A stretch of 64,000 nucleotides of DNA from DASVHS01 sp035468985 (GTDB lineage Bacteria; Acidobacteriota; Thermoanaerobaculia; Gp7-AA8), in NCBI GenBank assembly GCA_035468985.1, contig DATISF010000038.1, positions 62,001-126,000 on the forward strand. Direction: 5' to 3'. The notes under the pieces are model-generated. The model saw only the letters and a program-made list of their open reading frames with translations, was not told the origin of the DNA and did not search any database. Each line of letters begins with the position of its first letter. Position 1 is the first letter of the stretch. Positions 1-8,078 of the stretch are shown one piece after another. A program made the position numbers and the translations under genes.

Positions 1-764
1 GCGCCGTAACGGACCTTCCAGATGAAATCCGGCAGCGTCTTCTTCGACGTGAATCCGGCGATCGGCGGTGTCGATCCTTCGAGCAGCTCCTGCGGCCCCG
101 GCCAGGTGCCGGTGGCATCGTGGCAGATGTGACACGTGCCCTTCACCAGAAGCTCGCCGGCGCGCATGGACGGCTCCGTGACCCTCGGCGGGGTTCCACT
201 TGGCGGTACCGCGGCGAGCACCTCCAGATATCCGATCAGGGCGTTCACCTCACCGGGGGTGAGATAGCCGAACGCCGGCATCTTCTGCCCGCCGTTCTTG
301 ATGCGATCGAGCAGATCTTTCTTCGAGCCGGCCGCAAGCTCGCGCGCGAATGCCGGTTCGATCGGCCGGCCGCGCTCGGCCATGCGGCGCTCGAAGAGAA
401 TCGCCGACGTCGCCTGCACCGGACCGGCGATCGTCGGAATTTCCGGCGGCATGCCGTTGCCGTCGGCTTTGTGGCAGCCCCGGCACGAGAGCCGGTAGAT
501 GTCGGCGCCCGTCAAGACGACGGCCGGCGTGGTTTGCACATACATGAAGCCGGCCGGCGGACCGGCGTACTCCTCCGGCGACGGTCCCCACTGACCCGTT
601 CTGCCCATACCCGACGAGTCGAAGTCGAGGCCCAGCCGATGAAAGTTGCTCGGTCCTGCAACCGGCGTCACCACGGGCGATTGCGGCCGTGCCGTTCGAG
701 CGGCCGCAGCGCACAACAGACACACGGCCGCGAATGCGACCAGCGATCCCGCAAAACTGCGCAC
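1..764 (-). CDS. Di-heme c-type cytochrome, 3'-truncated by window edge
   Basis: This gene reads on the minus strand from a GTG at 764 and runs off the window after 254 codons. The protein begins with a hydrophobic signal peptide (MRSFAGSLVAFAAVCLLCAA) and carries two CxxCH heme-attachment motifs: CRGCH about 95 residues in and CHICH about 215 residues in. It is therefore an exported, probably periplasmic, c-type cytochrome for electron transfer. The family partner is not identifiable because the C-terminus is missing. It starts 5 bp after the stop of the cupredoxin gene, so the two are probably co-transcribed as a periplasmic electron-transfer pair. The GTG is chosen because it opens the signal peptide; the next in-frame starts would remove it. 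Confidence 0.85.
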   Translation of the reverse strand, partial: MRSFAGSLVAFAAVCLLCAAAARTARPQSPVVTPVAGPSNFHRLGLDFDSSGMGRTGQWGPSPEEYAGPPAGFMYVQTTPAVVLTGADIYRLSCRGCHKADGNGMPPEIPTIAGPVQATSAILFERRMAERGRPIEPAFARELAAGSKKDLLDRIKNGGQKMPAFGYLTPGEVNALIGYLEVLAAVPPSGTPPRVTEPSMRAGELLVKGTCHICHDATGTWPGPQELLEGSTPPIAGFTSKKTLPDFIWKVRYG

Positions 765-768
765 TGCT

Positions 769-1347
769 TTACTTCGCGATCCCGAAGTTCTGCTCCGTCG
801 TGCCCTTCACCGTCACGCTACTCTGCGCGGGCTTCAGGCGCGGGTGCCACACCTTCACCGTGTACGTCCCGTCGGGCACGTCCTTGATCTCGTATGAGCC
901 GTTCGGTGAGGTCACCGCGAAATACGGCGTGGGGAGTGAAGCAACGAATCCCTCCATCTCCGGATGCACCTTGCAAAGCAGGTTCGCGAAGCACTCCTTC
1001 TTGAAGGTGTAGCTCTTGATCTGTCCCTGAGGCCAGGTGCCGAGATTCATGCGCTCGGCGCAGGCGTCGGGAGAGAAGACGTTGTGGAGTACGGAGTCGG
1101 AGTTGAGGAAGTCGACCGTTGTGCCGGCGAGGATCGGCAGAACGTGCGGCATGAACTGCATGTTCTTCTGATCCATCCTGGCGTGGACGGATGGCGGCGG
1201 AAACGTCTTTCCCGCGATCTTGTCGACGTAGACGACGGCGTCTGACGAGTCGCGCACTCCTTTCGCGGTGACTTTCCCGTGGATCTCGCCGGCGATCAGC
1301 GGCGCGGCGGCGAGCGTGAGCATGAGCATGACAGCCAGGTTCTTCAT
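769..1347 (-). CDS. Secreted cupredoxin (type-1 copper) protein
   Basis: A 192-residue exported protein. The ATG at 1347 opens a clear signal peptide (MKNLAVMLMLTLAAAPLIAG). An earlier in-frame start 34 codons upstream is rejected because it puts a charged stretch before the signal. The mature part resembles plastocyanin/azurin-like domains: a first copper His in VLHNVFSP and the C-x2-H-x2-M cluster in LLCKVHPEM. The last about 40 residues (NGSYEIKDVPDGTYTVKVWH) look like a carboxypeptidase-regulatory-type beta-sandwich hairpin. It likely carries electrons in the periplasm. The cytochrome c gene follows after only a few bases, which supports a shared redox role, although the electron donor and acceptor cannot be named. 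Confidence 0.85.
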   Translation of the reverse strand: MKNLAVMLMLTLAAAPLIAGEIHGKVTAKGVRDSSDAVVYVDKIAGKTFPPPSVHARMDQKNMQFMPHVLPILAGTTVDFLNSDSVLHNVFSPDACAERMNLGTWPQGQIKSYTFKKECFANLLCKVHPEMEGFVASLPTPYFAVTSPNGSYEIKDVPDGTYTVKVWHPRLKPAQSSVTVKGTTEQNFGIAK

Positions 1348-1459
1348 GAATCGAAAACATGCAGACGGCGAGCCAGCGTGTCGTGGCCGCTCTACTCGCT
1401 CAGGATCCTGATTCGCCGGCGGCAGGATCGATCCCTCCAGGAGCATCAACCTGTAGCAG

Positions 1460-1936
1460 CTACTTGTTGTCGTACGCGCGCTGCAGAGCGGGAATGTCGA
1501 TCCTGCGCATCTGCAACATCGCTTTCATGACCCGCTGCGACTTTGCGGGATCGGGATCGGACAGCAGTTTCCCCAGGATCGCCGGTACGACCTGCCATGA
1601 CAGCCCGAACTTGTCCTTGAGCCATCCGCACATGCTCTCCTCGCCGCCGCCGGCGGTGAGCCTCTTCCAGAAGCCGTCGACTTCCTTCTGCGTCTTGCAG
1701 TTCACGACGAACGAGATCGCTTCGGTGAATTTGAACTTCGGGCCGGCGTTGATCGCGACGAACTCCTGTCCGTCGAGCGTGAACTCGACGACCATGACCT
1801 TCCCCTTCGGGCCCGGCCCCGCGTCTCCGTAACGGGCGATCTTTCCGATCTTCGAGTTCTTGAAAATCGAGGTGTAGAACTTCGCCGCTTCTTCGGCGTT
1901 GTCATCGAACCAGAGGAACGGCGTGATTTTTTGCAT
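1460..1936 (-). CDS. VOC-family protein, PhnB/3-demethylubiquinone-methyltransferase-like fold
   Basis: A 158-residue cytosolic protein starting MQKITPFLWFDDNAEEAAKF, the hallmark opening of the PhnB-like branch of the vicinal-oxygen-chelate superfamily. Further family features are the FYTSIFKNS segment, a central GKVMVVEFTLDGQEF strand, and a C-terminal GLSWQVVP followed by a helix with VMKAMLQMRRIDI. Members of this branch are common in soil bacteria and are mostly uncharacterised, and no substrate can be assigned. The start at 1936 is chosen because the upstream extension to 2155 is low-complexity Arg-rich shadow of the preceding gene. The first 35 bp overlap the 3' end of that preceding gene, so the two may be translationally linked. 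Confidence 0.85.
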   Translation of the reverse strand: MQKITPFLWFDDNAEEAAKFYTSIFKNSKIGKIARYGDAGPGPKGKVMVVEFTLDGQEFVAINAGPKFKFTEAISFVVNCKTQKEVDGFWKRLTAGGGEESMCGWLKDKFGLSWQVVPAILGKLLSDPDPAKSQRVMKAMLQMRRIDIPALQRAYDNK

Positions 1937-2507
1937 CGGCAGATTGTAGGGCGAGCCATGCCGCGGCCGCGGCCGCACGTTCGTCGGCCCTCCACGGAGG
2001 CCCCGCCGCCTTGCCGATCGCTTGGAGGTGGGACGCGATCCTGGACGCGGCGGCGCGCTCGCGGATGTCTTTTTCGGAGAACGTCCGGTACCGGATCCCT
2101 TCGTGCTCCGCCGCCGATTCGATGACGCGCCGGAAGAGAATGCCTTCCGCGGCATGCGCGCGGATGTGGGGGTTTCCGATCTTCTGCAGCGGCCGGTCGA
2201 GCGAGCCGACGATTCCGATCGCGCGGACGTGTCCTTTGCCCTCGATCACTTCGCGAACGAGCGAGGCCACGGCAGTTCGCGCCGCGCGCTCGATCAAAAG
2301 GAGCAGCGGCTGCACGGCGACGAGGCTCTCCTCCCACGGCAACTCCATGACTTCGTGGTACGGCCCCGTGGTCGCGTCGCGGCGCGGGTCGACCAGTGAG
2401 GCCTCCCGCCGCCACAACAGCCGCGGGCCTTTCGACCCGTCCGCAAGAGCCACGACGATGGCCCGCCCGGTCTTGGCGCGAAACCCCAATGCGACGGTGT
2501 CGCTCAC
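1902..2507 (-). CDS. Conserved hypothetical protein coupled to the racemase gene
   Basis: A 201-residue protein read from a GTG at 2507 that overlaps the racemase stop codon (GTGA), a typical translational-coupling arrangement. It begins VSDTVALGFRAKTGRAIVVA and contains a well-formed core, AIGIVGSLDR, followed by GNPHIRAHAAEGILFRRVIE. No signal peptide or membrane segment is seen. I do not recognise a characterised family. The alternation of short hydrophobic strands with a conserved acidic or His-containing loop would fit an RNase-H-like or small enzyme fold, but this is a guess. The longer reading frame extending back to 3167 is rejected because it only shadows the racemase. Confidence 0.6.
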   Translation of the reverse strand: MSDTVALGFRAKTGRAIVVALADGSKGPRLLWRREASLVDPRRDATTGPYHEVMELPWEESLVAVQPLLLLIERAARTAVASLVREVIEGKGHVRAIGIVGSLDRPLQKIGNPHIRAHAAEGILFRRVIESAAEHEGIRYRTFSEKDIRERAAASRIASHLQAIGKAAGPPWRADERAAAAAAWLALQSADAKNHAVPLVR

Positions 2508-3217
2508 GACTCTCTCGCCGTGGCTTCGCCCGAAACCGCGCGCCGCAACGCCGCCCGCGCGAGCAAACGAGTCGAATCGAGCGTCGGCAGCGGCGAATTG
2601 CCGTCGTTCATGATCAGCGGAATCTCCGTGCAGCCGAGGACGACCGCGTCGCAGCCTTCGGCTTTCATTTGGCCGATGACCTTCTGGAAGTAGGCGATCG
2701 CCTCCGGTTTGAACACGCCGTAAACCAGCTCGTCGAAGATGATGCGATTGATCTCTTCGCGTTCTGCGGCGTTCGGACGGAGAAACTCGAGCCCGCGCTC
2801 GGTGAGTTTCTCGGGGTAGACCTCGCTTTCCACCAGCCAGCGCGTCCCGGTGAGTCCGACGCGCCGGAATCCGCGTTCCGCGGCGGTCGCGGCGACGACC
2901 TCGGCGATGTGCAGCCAGGGCCGCGGAGAGTGCGGCTTCACGAACGAAAACGCCTGATGAATCGTGTTGTCGGGACAGATCAGAAAATCGGCGCCGATCG
3001 CGGCGAGCTTGTTCGCGGAAGAGAGCATCAGTTTGCCGACGCCCTCCCAGTCGTTGCGGTTGATGCACTTCATGTATTCGCCCAGCGAATGCGTGTGCAT
3101 CGACACCTCGGGATGATCGTGAGGCCCGAGGAGCTCCGCGCCTTCGACACAGATCGTGCGATAGCACAGCGCCGCACCCTCGGCGGAACAGGCGACGATC
3201 CCGATGTGGTCAGGCAT
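2504..3217 (-). CDS. Aspartate/glutamate racemase family protein
   Basis: A 237-residue cytosolic protein. It opens MPDHIGIVACSAEGAAL and carries the family's second catalytic-Cys motif, AVVLGCTEIPLIM, near residue 190. The first site, normally P-C-N-T-x-H, reads PDNTIH here with Asp in place of the catalytic Cys, although a Cys sits two residues earlier (LICPDNTIH). The family interconverts L- and D-acidic amino acids by a two-base Cys mechanism. With one Cys displaced, the protein may act on another substrate or be a decarboxylase- or isomerase-like relative. It is translationally coupled (GTGA) to the unknown downstream gene. The start follows a good purine-rich stretch and matches the family N-terminus. 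Confidence 0.85.
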   Translation of the reverse strand: MPDHIGIVACSAEGAALCYRTICVEGAELLGPHDHPEVSMHTHSLGEYMKCINRNDWEGVGKLMLSSANKLAAIGADFLICPDNTIHQAFSFVKPHSPRPWLHIAEVVAATAAERGFRRVGLTGTRWLVESEVYPEKLTERGLEFLRPNAAEREEINRIIFDELVYGVFKPEAIAYFQKVIGQMKAEGCDAVVLGCTEIPLIMNDGNSPLPTLDSTRLLARAALRRAVSGEATARES

Positions 3218-3257
3218 GGCTCATCTCCAGGCGGACCTTCAGTGTAGCCTCCTCGCC

Positions 3258-3530
3258 GTGATCGTGCTCCAGACGGAACGGCTCCTCTTTCGTGACCATT
3301 CGACGGAAGACCTCGAGCCGTTCTGTGAGATGGAAGCGGACCCGGAGGGACGCCGGTACGTGGGAGGCTTCCCTCGCACGCGCGAGGCGGCCGAGGAAAA
3401 GTTCCGATCCGTGTATCGGAAACCGGTCACGCGGGCTGGCAACGGAAGCGGCCGGCGCGTTCGTGCGCTTCCGCCACGAACCCGGCGAACGGCGCTCGTT
3501 CGATCATTTCGAACTGCGGCCGCCGAATGA
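3258..3530 (+). pseudogene. Decayed GNAT acetyltransferase (RimJ type)
   Basis: Frame one reads VIVLQTERLLFRDHSTEDLE, the classic N-terminus of RimJ-type N-acetyltransferases, and continues to about 3430. The acetyl-CoA motif A (SRGLATEAAGAFVRF) then appears in a different frame, and a plausible C-terminal FDHFELRPPNER follows. The total is only about 90 codons compared with about 170 in the family, so the middle is deleted and the frame is broken. The remnant ends just before a palindromic repeat at 3545. A sequencing error alone would not explain the missing middle. Confidence 0.7.
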
Positions 3531-3544
3531 GCGTCGCCTGCCTC

Positions 3545-3729
3545 GGGAAACTCTGCACAAGTCGTCATCCTGAGTCGGCGAAGCGCGACGAAGGATCTCA
3601 GCATGCGAAACCGCCTGCCATTTCGAGATCCTTCGCCGTCTTCGCGGCTCAGGATGACGTGAACTTTCGAGATCCTTCGCCGTCTTCGCGGCTCAGGATG
3701 ACGTGAACAACGACATGTGCAGAGGTTCC
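3545..3729. repeat. Palindromic MITE-like repeat, copy 1 (with duplicated arm)
   Basis: Outer ends read GGGAAACTCTGCACAAGTCG and, inverted, CATGTGCAGAGGTTCC. The inner arms are GTCATCCTGAGTCGGCGAAG and the inverted CTTCGCCGTCTTCGCGGCTC followed by AGGATGAC. The right arm (GAGATCCTTCGCC...GGATGACGTGAAC) is present twice in tandem, at about 3634-3665 and 3668-3706. The copy ends directly at the TonB-receptor stop codon and could serve as a strong transcript hairpin there. Confidence 0.85.
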
Positions 3730-6537
3730 TCAGAACGTGATTCTCACCCCCACCCTCGCTGACGTCGGTGCCGTTCGCAGCACAGGCTGTTTGTAACCCG
3801 GGTTCACCGGTGTTGCCGATTCGTTATCCGATTCCTGGAAACCCCACCGCTCGTCGAGCAGCATCGGGCGTTGCGCATTGATGATGTTGAAGACGTCGAG
3901 CAGCAGATTGATCTTTGCCATCCCGGCGTCGATCGGATAGCCGAAGTGCACGTCGGCGTCGTAGTTGGTCGGGGTCCGGCCTTCCGCGCCGCGCTTCGTC
4001 AGGAAGAACTCGTAGCGCCCGTATGCATCGGAGTAGCCGTAACGCGTGAGCGGCGTGCCGCTGCGCCAGTAGGCGGAGAGTCCCACCGCCAGCTTGAACG
4101 GAGTCTGATAGACGCCCGAAACCTTGAACTGATTGCGGCGGTCATTCGACAGCGGGCCGGTGTTGGTGATCTTGGTCAGGTCCTTCCCGTTGGTGAAGAA
4201 GTCGTAGTAGTCGTACGCGGCACTGATGTTCGGATCGGCGCCGACGTTCGTGAACGGCGCGTACTCGCCGTCGAAATTGCCGTCCAGCTTCGACCAGATG
4301 TACGACGCCATCCCCTGCCAGTTGTTCGAGAAACGCTTCGTGGCGTCGATCTGGATTCCCTTGTACGTCCGCTTCGGCTTCGGCGCCTCGAATGTCTGCG
4401 AGTAGTCGAGCGTGAAGATCCGCTGCATGATCCCTTCGCCAGGGTTGCCGATGCAGTACGTGCCGTCGTCGGCGCACAGGAAGTCCTCGACCACGCGGCC
4501 GTAATTTCGATAGATGCCTTTGACGCCAACAGCGACATCCGGCATCAGCTCGCGCTCGGCGCCGACGATGAACTCGTTCATGTACTGGTTCTTGATGTTC
4601 GGATCCGACGGCTCGGTGAAGCCGCCCAGAATCGCGGACGCCGTGCCGTAATCCGATTCTGCATTCGGATCAGGAGTCACGCTGGTCGGGCTGTAGTTGA
4701 CGATGCGCGGCTGCCGCTCGTACGAGAACGAGCGGATGACGAGATCCATCGGGATCTCCTCATAGAACTGCCCGTACGAGCCGTAGACCTTCATCTTGTG
4801 CACGCCGGTCGGATCCCAGATGAAGCCGAGGCGCGGCGCGAAGTCCTTCTTCATGTCGATCTGCTTCACGCCGGAGGCGTCGATGATCTCCTGGCGGTCC
4901 CAGCGGATGCCGGCGGTGACCACCATCCGGTCGTTGAGACTCCAACGATCCTGGAGGTAAGCGGTCGTGACGTGATGCTCGGGCGATGCGATCAGCGCGC
5001 CGACCGGCGCGTTCGTCACGGTCGCGTCCGGCGTCGTCCAGTAGAAGTGCCGGTAGATCGGCTTGCTCGGATTCACCGTATTCGCAAACACATCCACCTG
5101 CTGTCCGCCCGACATCCTCTTCACCACCTCGGCCGACGCGTTCTCGTATTCGAGACCGCCCTTGAATTCATGTCCGCCGAAAATCAGCGCGAGCGATGAC
5201 GCGTAATGCTTGCGGTCGAAGCTCTTGTTCTGAATGAGTCCGAAGCCGCCGGTCTGGAAGAAGTCGTTTCCCGCATCGCGATACTGGATGCCGTTGCCGG
5301 CGCTCGTCGATGGTCCCACCGAGTTTTCCTCGCGATGACGGGCGATCTGCGCGGAGGCGATCCACCGCGAGGCGAACGAGCCGTCGTAACGGAGCGCGTA
5401 ATCGCGTCCGCCGAAGTCCTGACGGCCGAGGTACGTGCTCGCTTCGCCGTTGAGGGAGTGGTTGGCGTCGATGATTGCGCCCGTGTCGACGCGCGGGTCC
5501 TGCAGGAACGTACCGACCAGCGACTGATTCGGCGCGAGGTTGTACGTCAGCTTTGCCGAGCCGAGGTTGCGGCGGCTCTTTGAGGTGCTGATGGTCAACG
5601 GGATCGTGTCGCCGGGCAGGCTCGTGTCGAGCGAGTTGCGCACGCCGTCATATGCACCGAAGAACCACAGCTTGTCGCGCATGATGAAGCCGCCGAGGTC
5701 CGCGCCGTAGTCGGAACGCGTGAAGCCTTCCTGCGTTCCGGACGTCGAGACCACGCGCTTCGCATTGGCCTGCAGCGAGTCGCTGTCGTGATAGCCGAAG
5801 ACGTCGCCGGTGAACTGATTGCCGCCCGACTTCGTGATCACGTTGATGATGCCGCCGGTCGAGCGCCCGAACTCCGCCTCGTAGCCGCCGGTCTTCACGT
5901 CGACTTCGCTGATGAACTCGAAATTCAGCTCCTTCCCCTGGAATCCGTACTCCATGTTGGTGGTGTTCACGCCATCGATGTAGTAGGCGTTCTCCGCGCC
6001 GGAGGAGCCGTACACGCTGATCGTCGATTGCGTTGCGTTCGACGGATTCGCATCGGACGAGACTCCGGGAGCGACCTGCACGATCGACGAGTAGTTGCGG
6101 CCGGTCGGCAGCGTCTCGATGGCGCGCGTGGAGAGATTCGTGCCCAGCGCCGTCGACGTCGTATCCAGCACCGGAGCCTCGGCGCTCACGGAGATTTCCG
6201 CGGTGACCGATGCCGGCCGCAGCACGACATCGATCGCTGTGTCCTTACCGAGCGACACGATCACGTTCTTGCGCTGCTCGGGCGCGAAACCGCTCAGGCT
6301 GAACGCCACGGTGTACTGGCCCGGCGGAAGCAGCGCGAAGCGGTACGAGCCTTCGGCGTCCGCGACAGACGTTCGCGTGCCCTGCATCGAGGGACTCTTC
6401 ACCTCGACCGTCACGCCGGGAAGCGTGGCGCCGGTCGAATCGGAGACTTTGCCGAGGATGCCGCCGGTCGTTTGTGCGAGGAGGGGAAGGGCGAGCAGCG
6501 AGAGAAGGACGTAAAGAGTCCACCCGCGACGGGTCAT
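3730..6537 (-). CDS. TonB-dependent outer-membrane receptor, Oar/SusC-like with regulatory-like N-domain
   Basis: A 935-residue outer-membrane protein. The ATG at 6537 is preceded 7-8 nt upstream by a strong AAAGGAGGT ribosome site and opens a signal peptide (TLYVLLSLLALPLLAQ). Residues about 24-105 form a carboxypeptidase-regulatory-like beta-sandwich (GGILGKVSDSTGATLPGVTV). The plug follows (about 120-225: LPTGRNYSSIVQVAPG, GGYEAEFGRSTGGIINVITK), and then the beta-barrel ending in SARVGVRITF with the terminal Phe needed for barrel insertion. This architecture is abundant in Acidobacteriota and imports large substrates using TonB energy. No substrate-binding SusD partner lies next to it, so the ligand is unknown. 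An AT-rich stretch at about 6568-6573 gives a TATATT -10-like hexamer upstream. Confidence 0.92.
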   Translation of the reverse strand: MTRRGWTLYVLLSLLALPLLAQTTGGILGKVSDSTGATLPGVTVEVKSPSMQGTRTSVADAEGSYRFALLPPGQYTVAFSLSGFAPEQRKNVIVSLGKDTAIDVVLRPASVTAEISVSAEAPVLDTTSTALGTNLSTRAIETLPTGRNYSSIVQVAPGVSSDANPSNATQSTISVYGSSGAENAYYIDGVNTTNMEYGFQGKELNFEFISEVDVKTGGYEAEFGRSTGGIINVITKSGGNQFTGDVFGYHDSDSLQANAKRVVSTSGTQEGFTRSDYGADLGGFIMRDKLWFFGAYDGVRNSLDTSLPGDTIPLTISTSKSRRNLGSAKLTYNLAPNQSLVGTFLQDPRVDTGAIIDANHSLNGEASTYLGRQDFGGRDYALRYDGSFASRWIASAQIARHREENSVGPSTSAGNGIQYRDAGNDFFQTGGFGLIQNKSFDRKHYASSLALIFGGHEFKGGLEYENASAEVVKRMSGGQQVDVFANTVNPSKPIYRHFYWTTPDATVTNAPVGALIASPEHHVTTAYLQDRWSLNDRMVVTAGIRWDRQEIIDASGVKQIDMKKDFAPRLGFIWDPTGVHKMKVYGSYGQFYEEIPMDLVIRSFSYERQPRIVNYSPTSVTPDPNAESDYGTASAILGGFTEPSDPNIKNQYMNEFIVGAERELMPDVAVGVKGIYRNYGRVVEDFLCADDGTYCIGNPGEGIMQRIFTLDYSQTFEAPKPKRTYKGIQIDATKRFSNNWQGMASYIWSKLDGNFDGEYAPFTNVGADPNISAAYDYYDFFTNGKDLTKITNTGPLSNDRRNQFKVSGVYQTPFKLAVGLSAYWRSGTPLTRYGYSDAYGRYEFFLTKRGAEGRTPTNYDADVHFGYPIDAGMAKINLLLDVFNIINAQRPMLLDERWGFQESDNESATPVNPGYKQPVLRTAPTSARVGVRITF

Positions 6538-6578
6538 CGTGAGACCTCCTTTGGGGACGTGGAGGAAAATATATCCTT

Positions 6579-7421
6579 TTACGCTGTCACCGGGCGGCCG
6601 TAGATGAGCCGGCGAAACCTCTTTCCCGAGACTCCTCCTCGAACGGCCGTACGACCGTGCAGCCAGTGGCCGTCGTGCAGAAGGTATCCTTCGCCGCTCC
6701 TCAATTTGATCGACCAGCTTTCCCGGCGCATGTCCCGGGCAAGAGAACGCGTCCACGGATTCCGCGGTTCGTAAAGCAGGCCGTAGAACTCATCGAACGA
6801 GTCGCGGCCCGCCCGGTGATCGAGAAGCTCCCCGATCCGCCGGCGAGCCGAAGCGGGAAGATCAGCGCACGCCGCGGCGATGCGATCGAACGCCTCGCGG
6901 CTCAGGAACAGCGCCTTGCCCGAGCTTCCGGAGGGAACGTCGTCGAAGATCAGCCACAGGCGCTCGGTCAGAAACAGGTCGGCATGGAGGGGAAAACCGC
7001 TGTCGATCGCCTCGGTCTTGACGGGCGCATGCAGCGCCGCCCGCGGATCTCCGGTGATGCGCACGATCCCTGAGCGCAAAAGCGACATGCACCTGTGAAA
7101 CACCGATGAAGATACGGGCGGCAGGAGCATCCCCGTGAAGAACATCAGTCTCCGTCTCACGCTCAGCGCCATGAGCTCCTCGGCCATGCGCACTGCGAGC
7201 TCCGCGAGAGACTTGCGTACGTGTGACAACGAATAGCTGTACGTTGCGCTGTAAGGATCGCAGCCGCGGACCGCGACGAGCGGTGGAGGCGGAAGCTCGA
7301 GGATGTCGTCCAGGTGCGCGGTGATCCGGCGAACCATCCCCGGCCTCCACGTGTACCAGGGAGCGGAATGCGCTGCTTGATTGGGGCGATGATGGGGTGG
7401 CGTTTCGGTTCGGGCAAACAT
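6579..7421 (-). CDS. Putative Fe(II)/2-oxoglutarate-dependent oxygenase (TauD/phytanoyl-like)
   Basis: A 280-residue protein starting MFARTETPPHHRP. Two features match the double-stranded beta-helix oxygenases: an H-x-D pair in GFPLHADLFLTERLW, near residue 145, and a C-terminal YLLHDGHWLHGRTAVRGGV that holds the distal His and an Arg like the TauD C-terminal LHGRT motif. Such enzymes hydroxylate small molecules using Fe(II) and 2-oxoglutarate. The substrate is unknown. Its ATG overlaps by one base the stop codon of the preceding membrane protein gene (TGATG), so the two are coupled. The assignment rests on motif spacing alone, so it is moderate. Confidence 0.55.
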   Translation of the reverse strand: MFARTETPPHHRPNQAAHSAPWYTWRPGMVRRITAHLDDILELPPPPLVAVRGCDPYSATYSYSLSHVRKSLAELAVRMAEELMALSVRRRLMFFTGMLLPPVSSSVFHRCMSLLRSGIVRITGDPRAALHAPVKTEAIDSGFPLHADLFLTERLWLIFDDVPSGSSGKALFLSREAFDRIAAACADLPASARRRIGELLDHRAGRDSFDEFYGLLYEPRNPWTRSLARDMRRESWSIKLRSGEGYLLHDGHWLHGRTAVRGGVSGKRFRRLIYGRPVTA

Positions 7422-7993
7422 CAGTCGAGGCCGCTGGCTCTGCGCACGCGCGTTCGGATCCACGTGAGGTAAAGAACCAGGTAGATCAGGATGAGTGTCG
7501 AGACGACCGCCGAGAGTCCCTGAAAATCGCAGAGATAGAAAATCCACTCGAGCAGGAAGATCGCCACGACAGACGATTGCCAGAGCACGACCGTCGCGGT
7601 TTGCTTGCGCGTCTCGCCGCAGGCGATGTGCGTCCACAGCATGAGCAGGAGCCAGTAAATCGCCAGCAGGAGCCAGAACGACGAAGCTCCCAGCTTCGCG
7701 GCGATCTTAGGCAAAGCGACATCGAATACGTTCGTCTGAGGATTGATCACGACCATTCCGAGGGCCAGAAGAACGAAATTGATCAGATCGATGATCATCA
7801 GAGGCAGCGTGTATTTCGTCTGAGCAGTGCTCTCGATCTCGTGAGATGTCGAAAGCATGTCGTTGAAGACCACCACCGCAAGACAGCCCGCCGCGGTGAT
7901 CGCACCGATCCCCGCGGACGCTTCGAATGCCAGCAACAGCACGCGGAGCGAACCGACAAAAAGGAGCGCTGACAGGACGTTGTAGAACGTCAT
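7421..7993 (-). CDS. Multi-pass membrane protein of unknown function
   Basis: A 190-residue protein with about five or six predicted membrane helices: YNVLSALLFVGSLRVLLLAF, IGAITAAGCLAVVVFNDML, LPLMIIDLINFVLLALGMVV, FWLLLAIYWLLLMLWTHIA, VVLWQSSVVAIFLLEWIFYL and a last helix before the Arg-rich tail TWIRTRVRRASGLD. The positive C-terminus suggests an inside-facing tail. I do not recognise the family. It is translationally coupled to the oxygenase-like gene downstream (1-nt overlap), so a joint role, for instance modification of a membrane-soluble substrate, is possible but unproven. Confidence 0.7.
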   Translation of the reverse strand: MTFYNVLSALLFVGSLRVLLLAFEASAGIGAITAAGCLAVVVFNDMLSTSHEIESTAQTKYTLPLMIIDLINFVLLALGMVVINPQTNVFDVALPKIAAKLGASSFWLLLAIYWLLLMLWTHIACGETRKQTATVVLWQSSVVAIFLLEWIFYLCDFQGLSAVVSTLILIYLVLYLTWIRTRVRRASGLD

Positions 7994-8078
7994 GACTCGT
8001 AGCCTTGATTGAAATGCTGCTTGAGGGACCCAACCTGGGAGTGACGGCCGGGCTCCTTTCCCTACCTGAACGGCGGCG

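Noticed and set aside
2508..3167. N-terminal extension of the 201-residue unknown protein back to 3167
   Set aside because: The extension only shadows the racemase gene in another frame and is Arg/Ala-rich; the GTG overlapping the racemase stop is the natural start.
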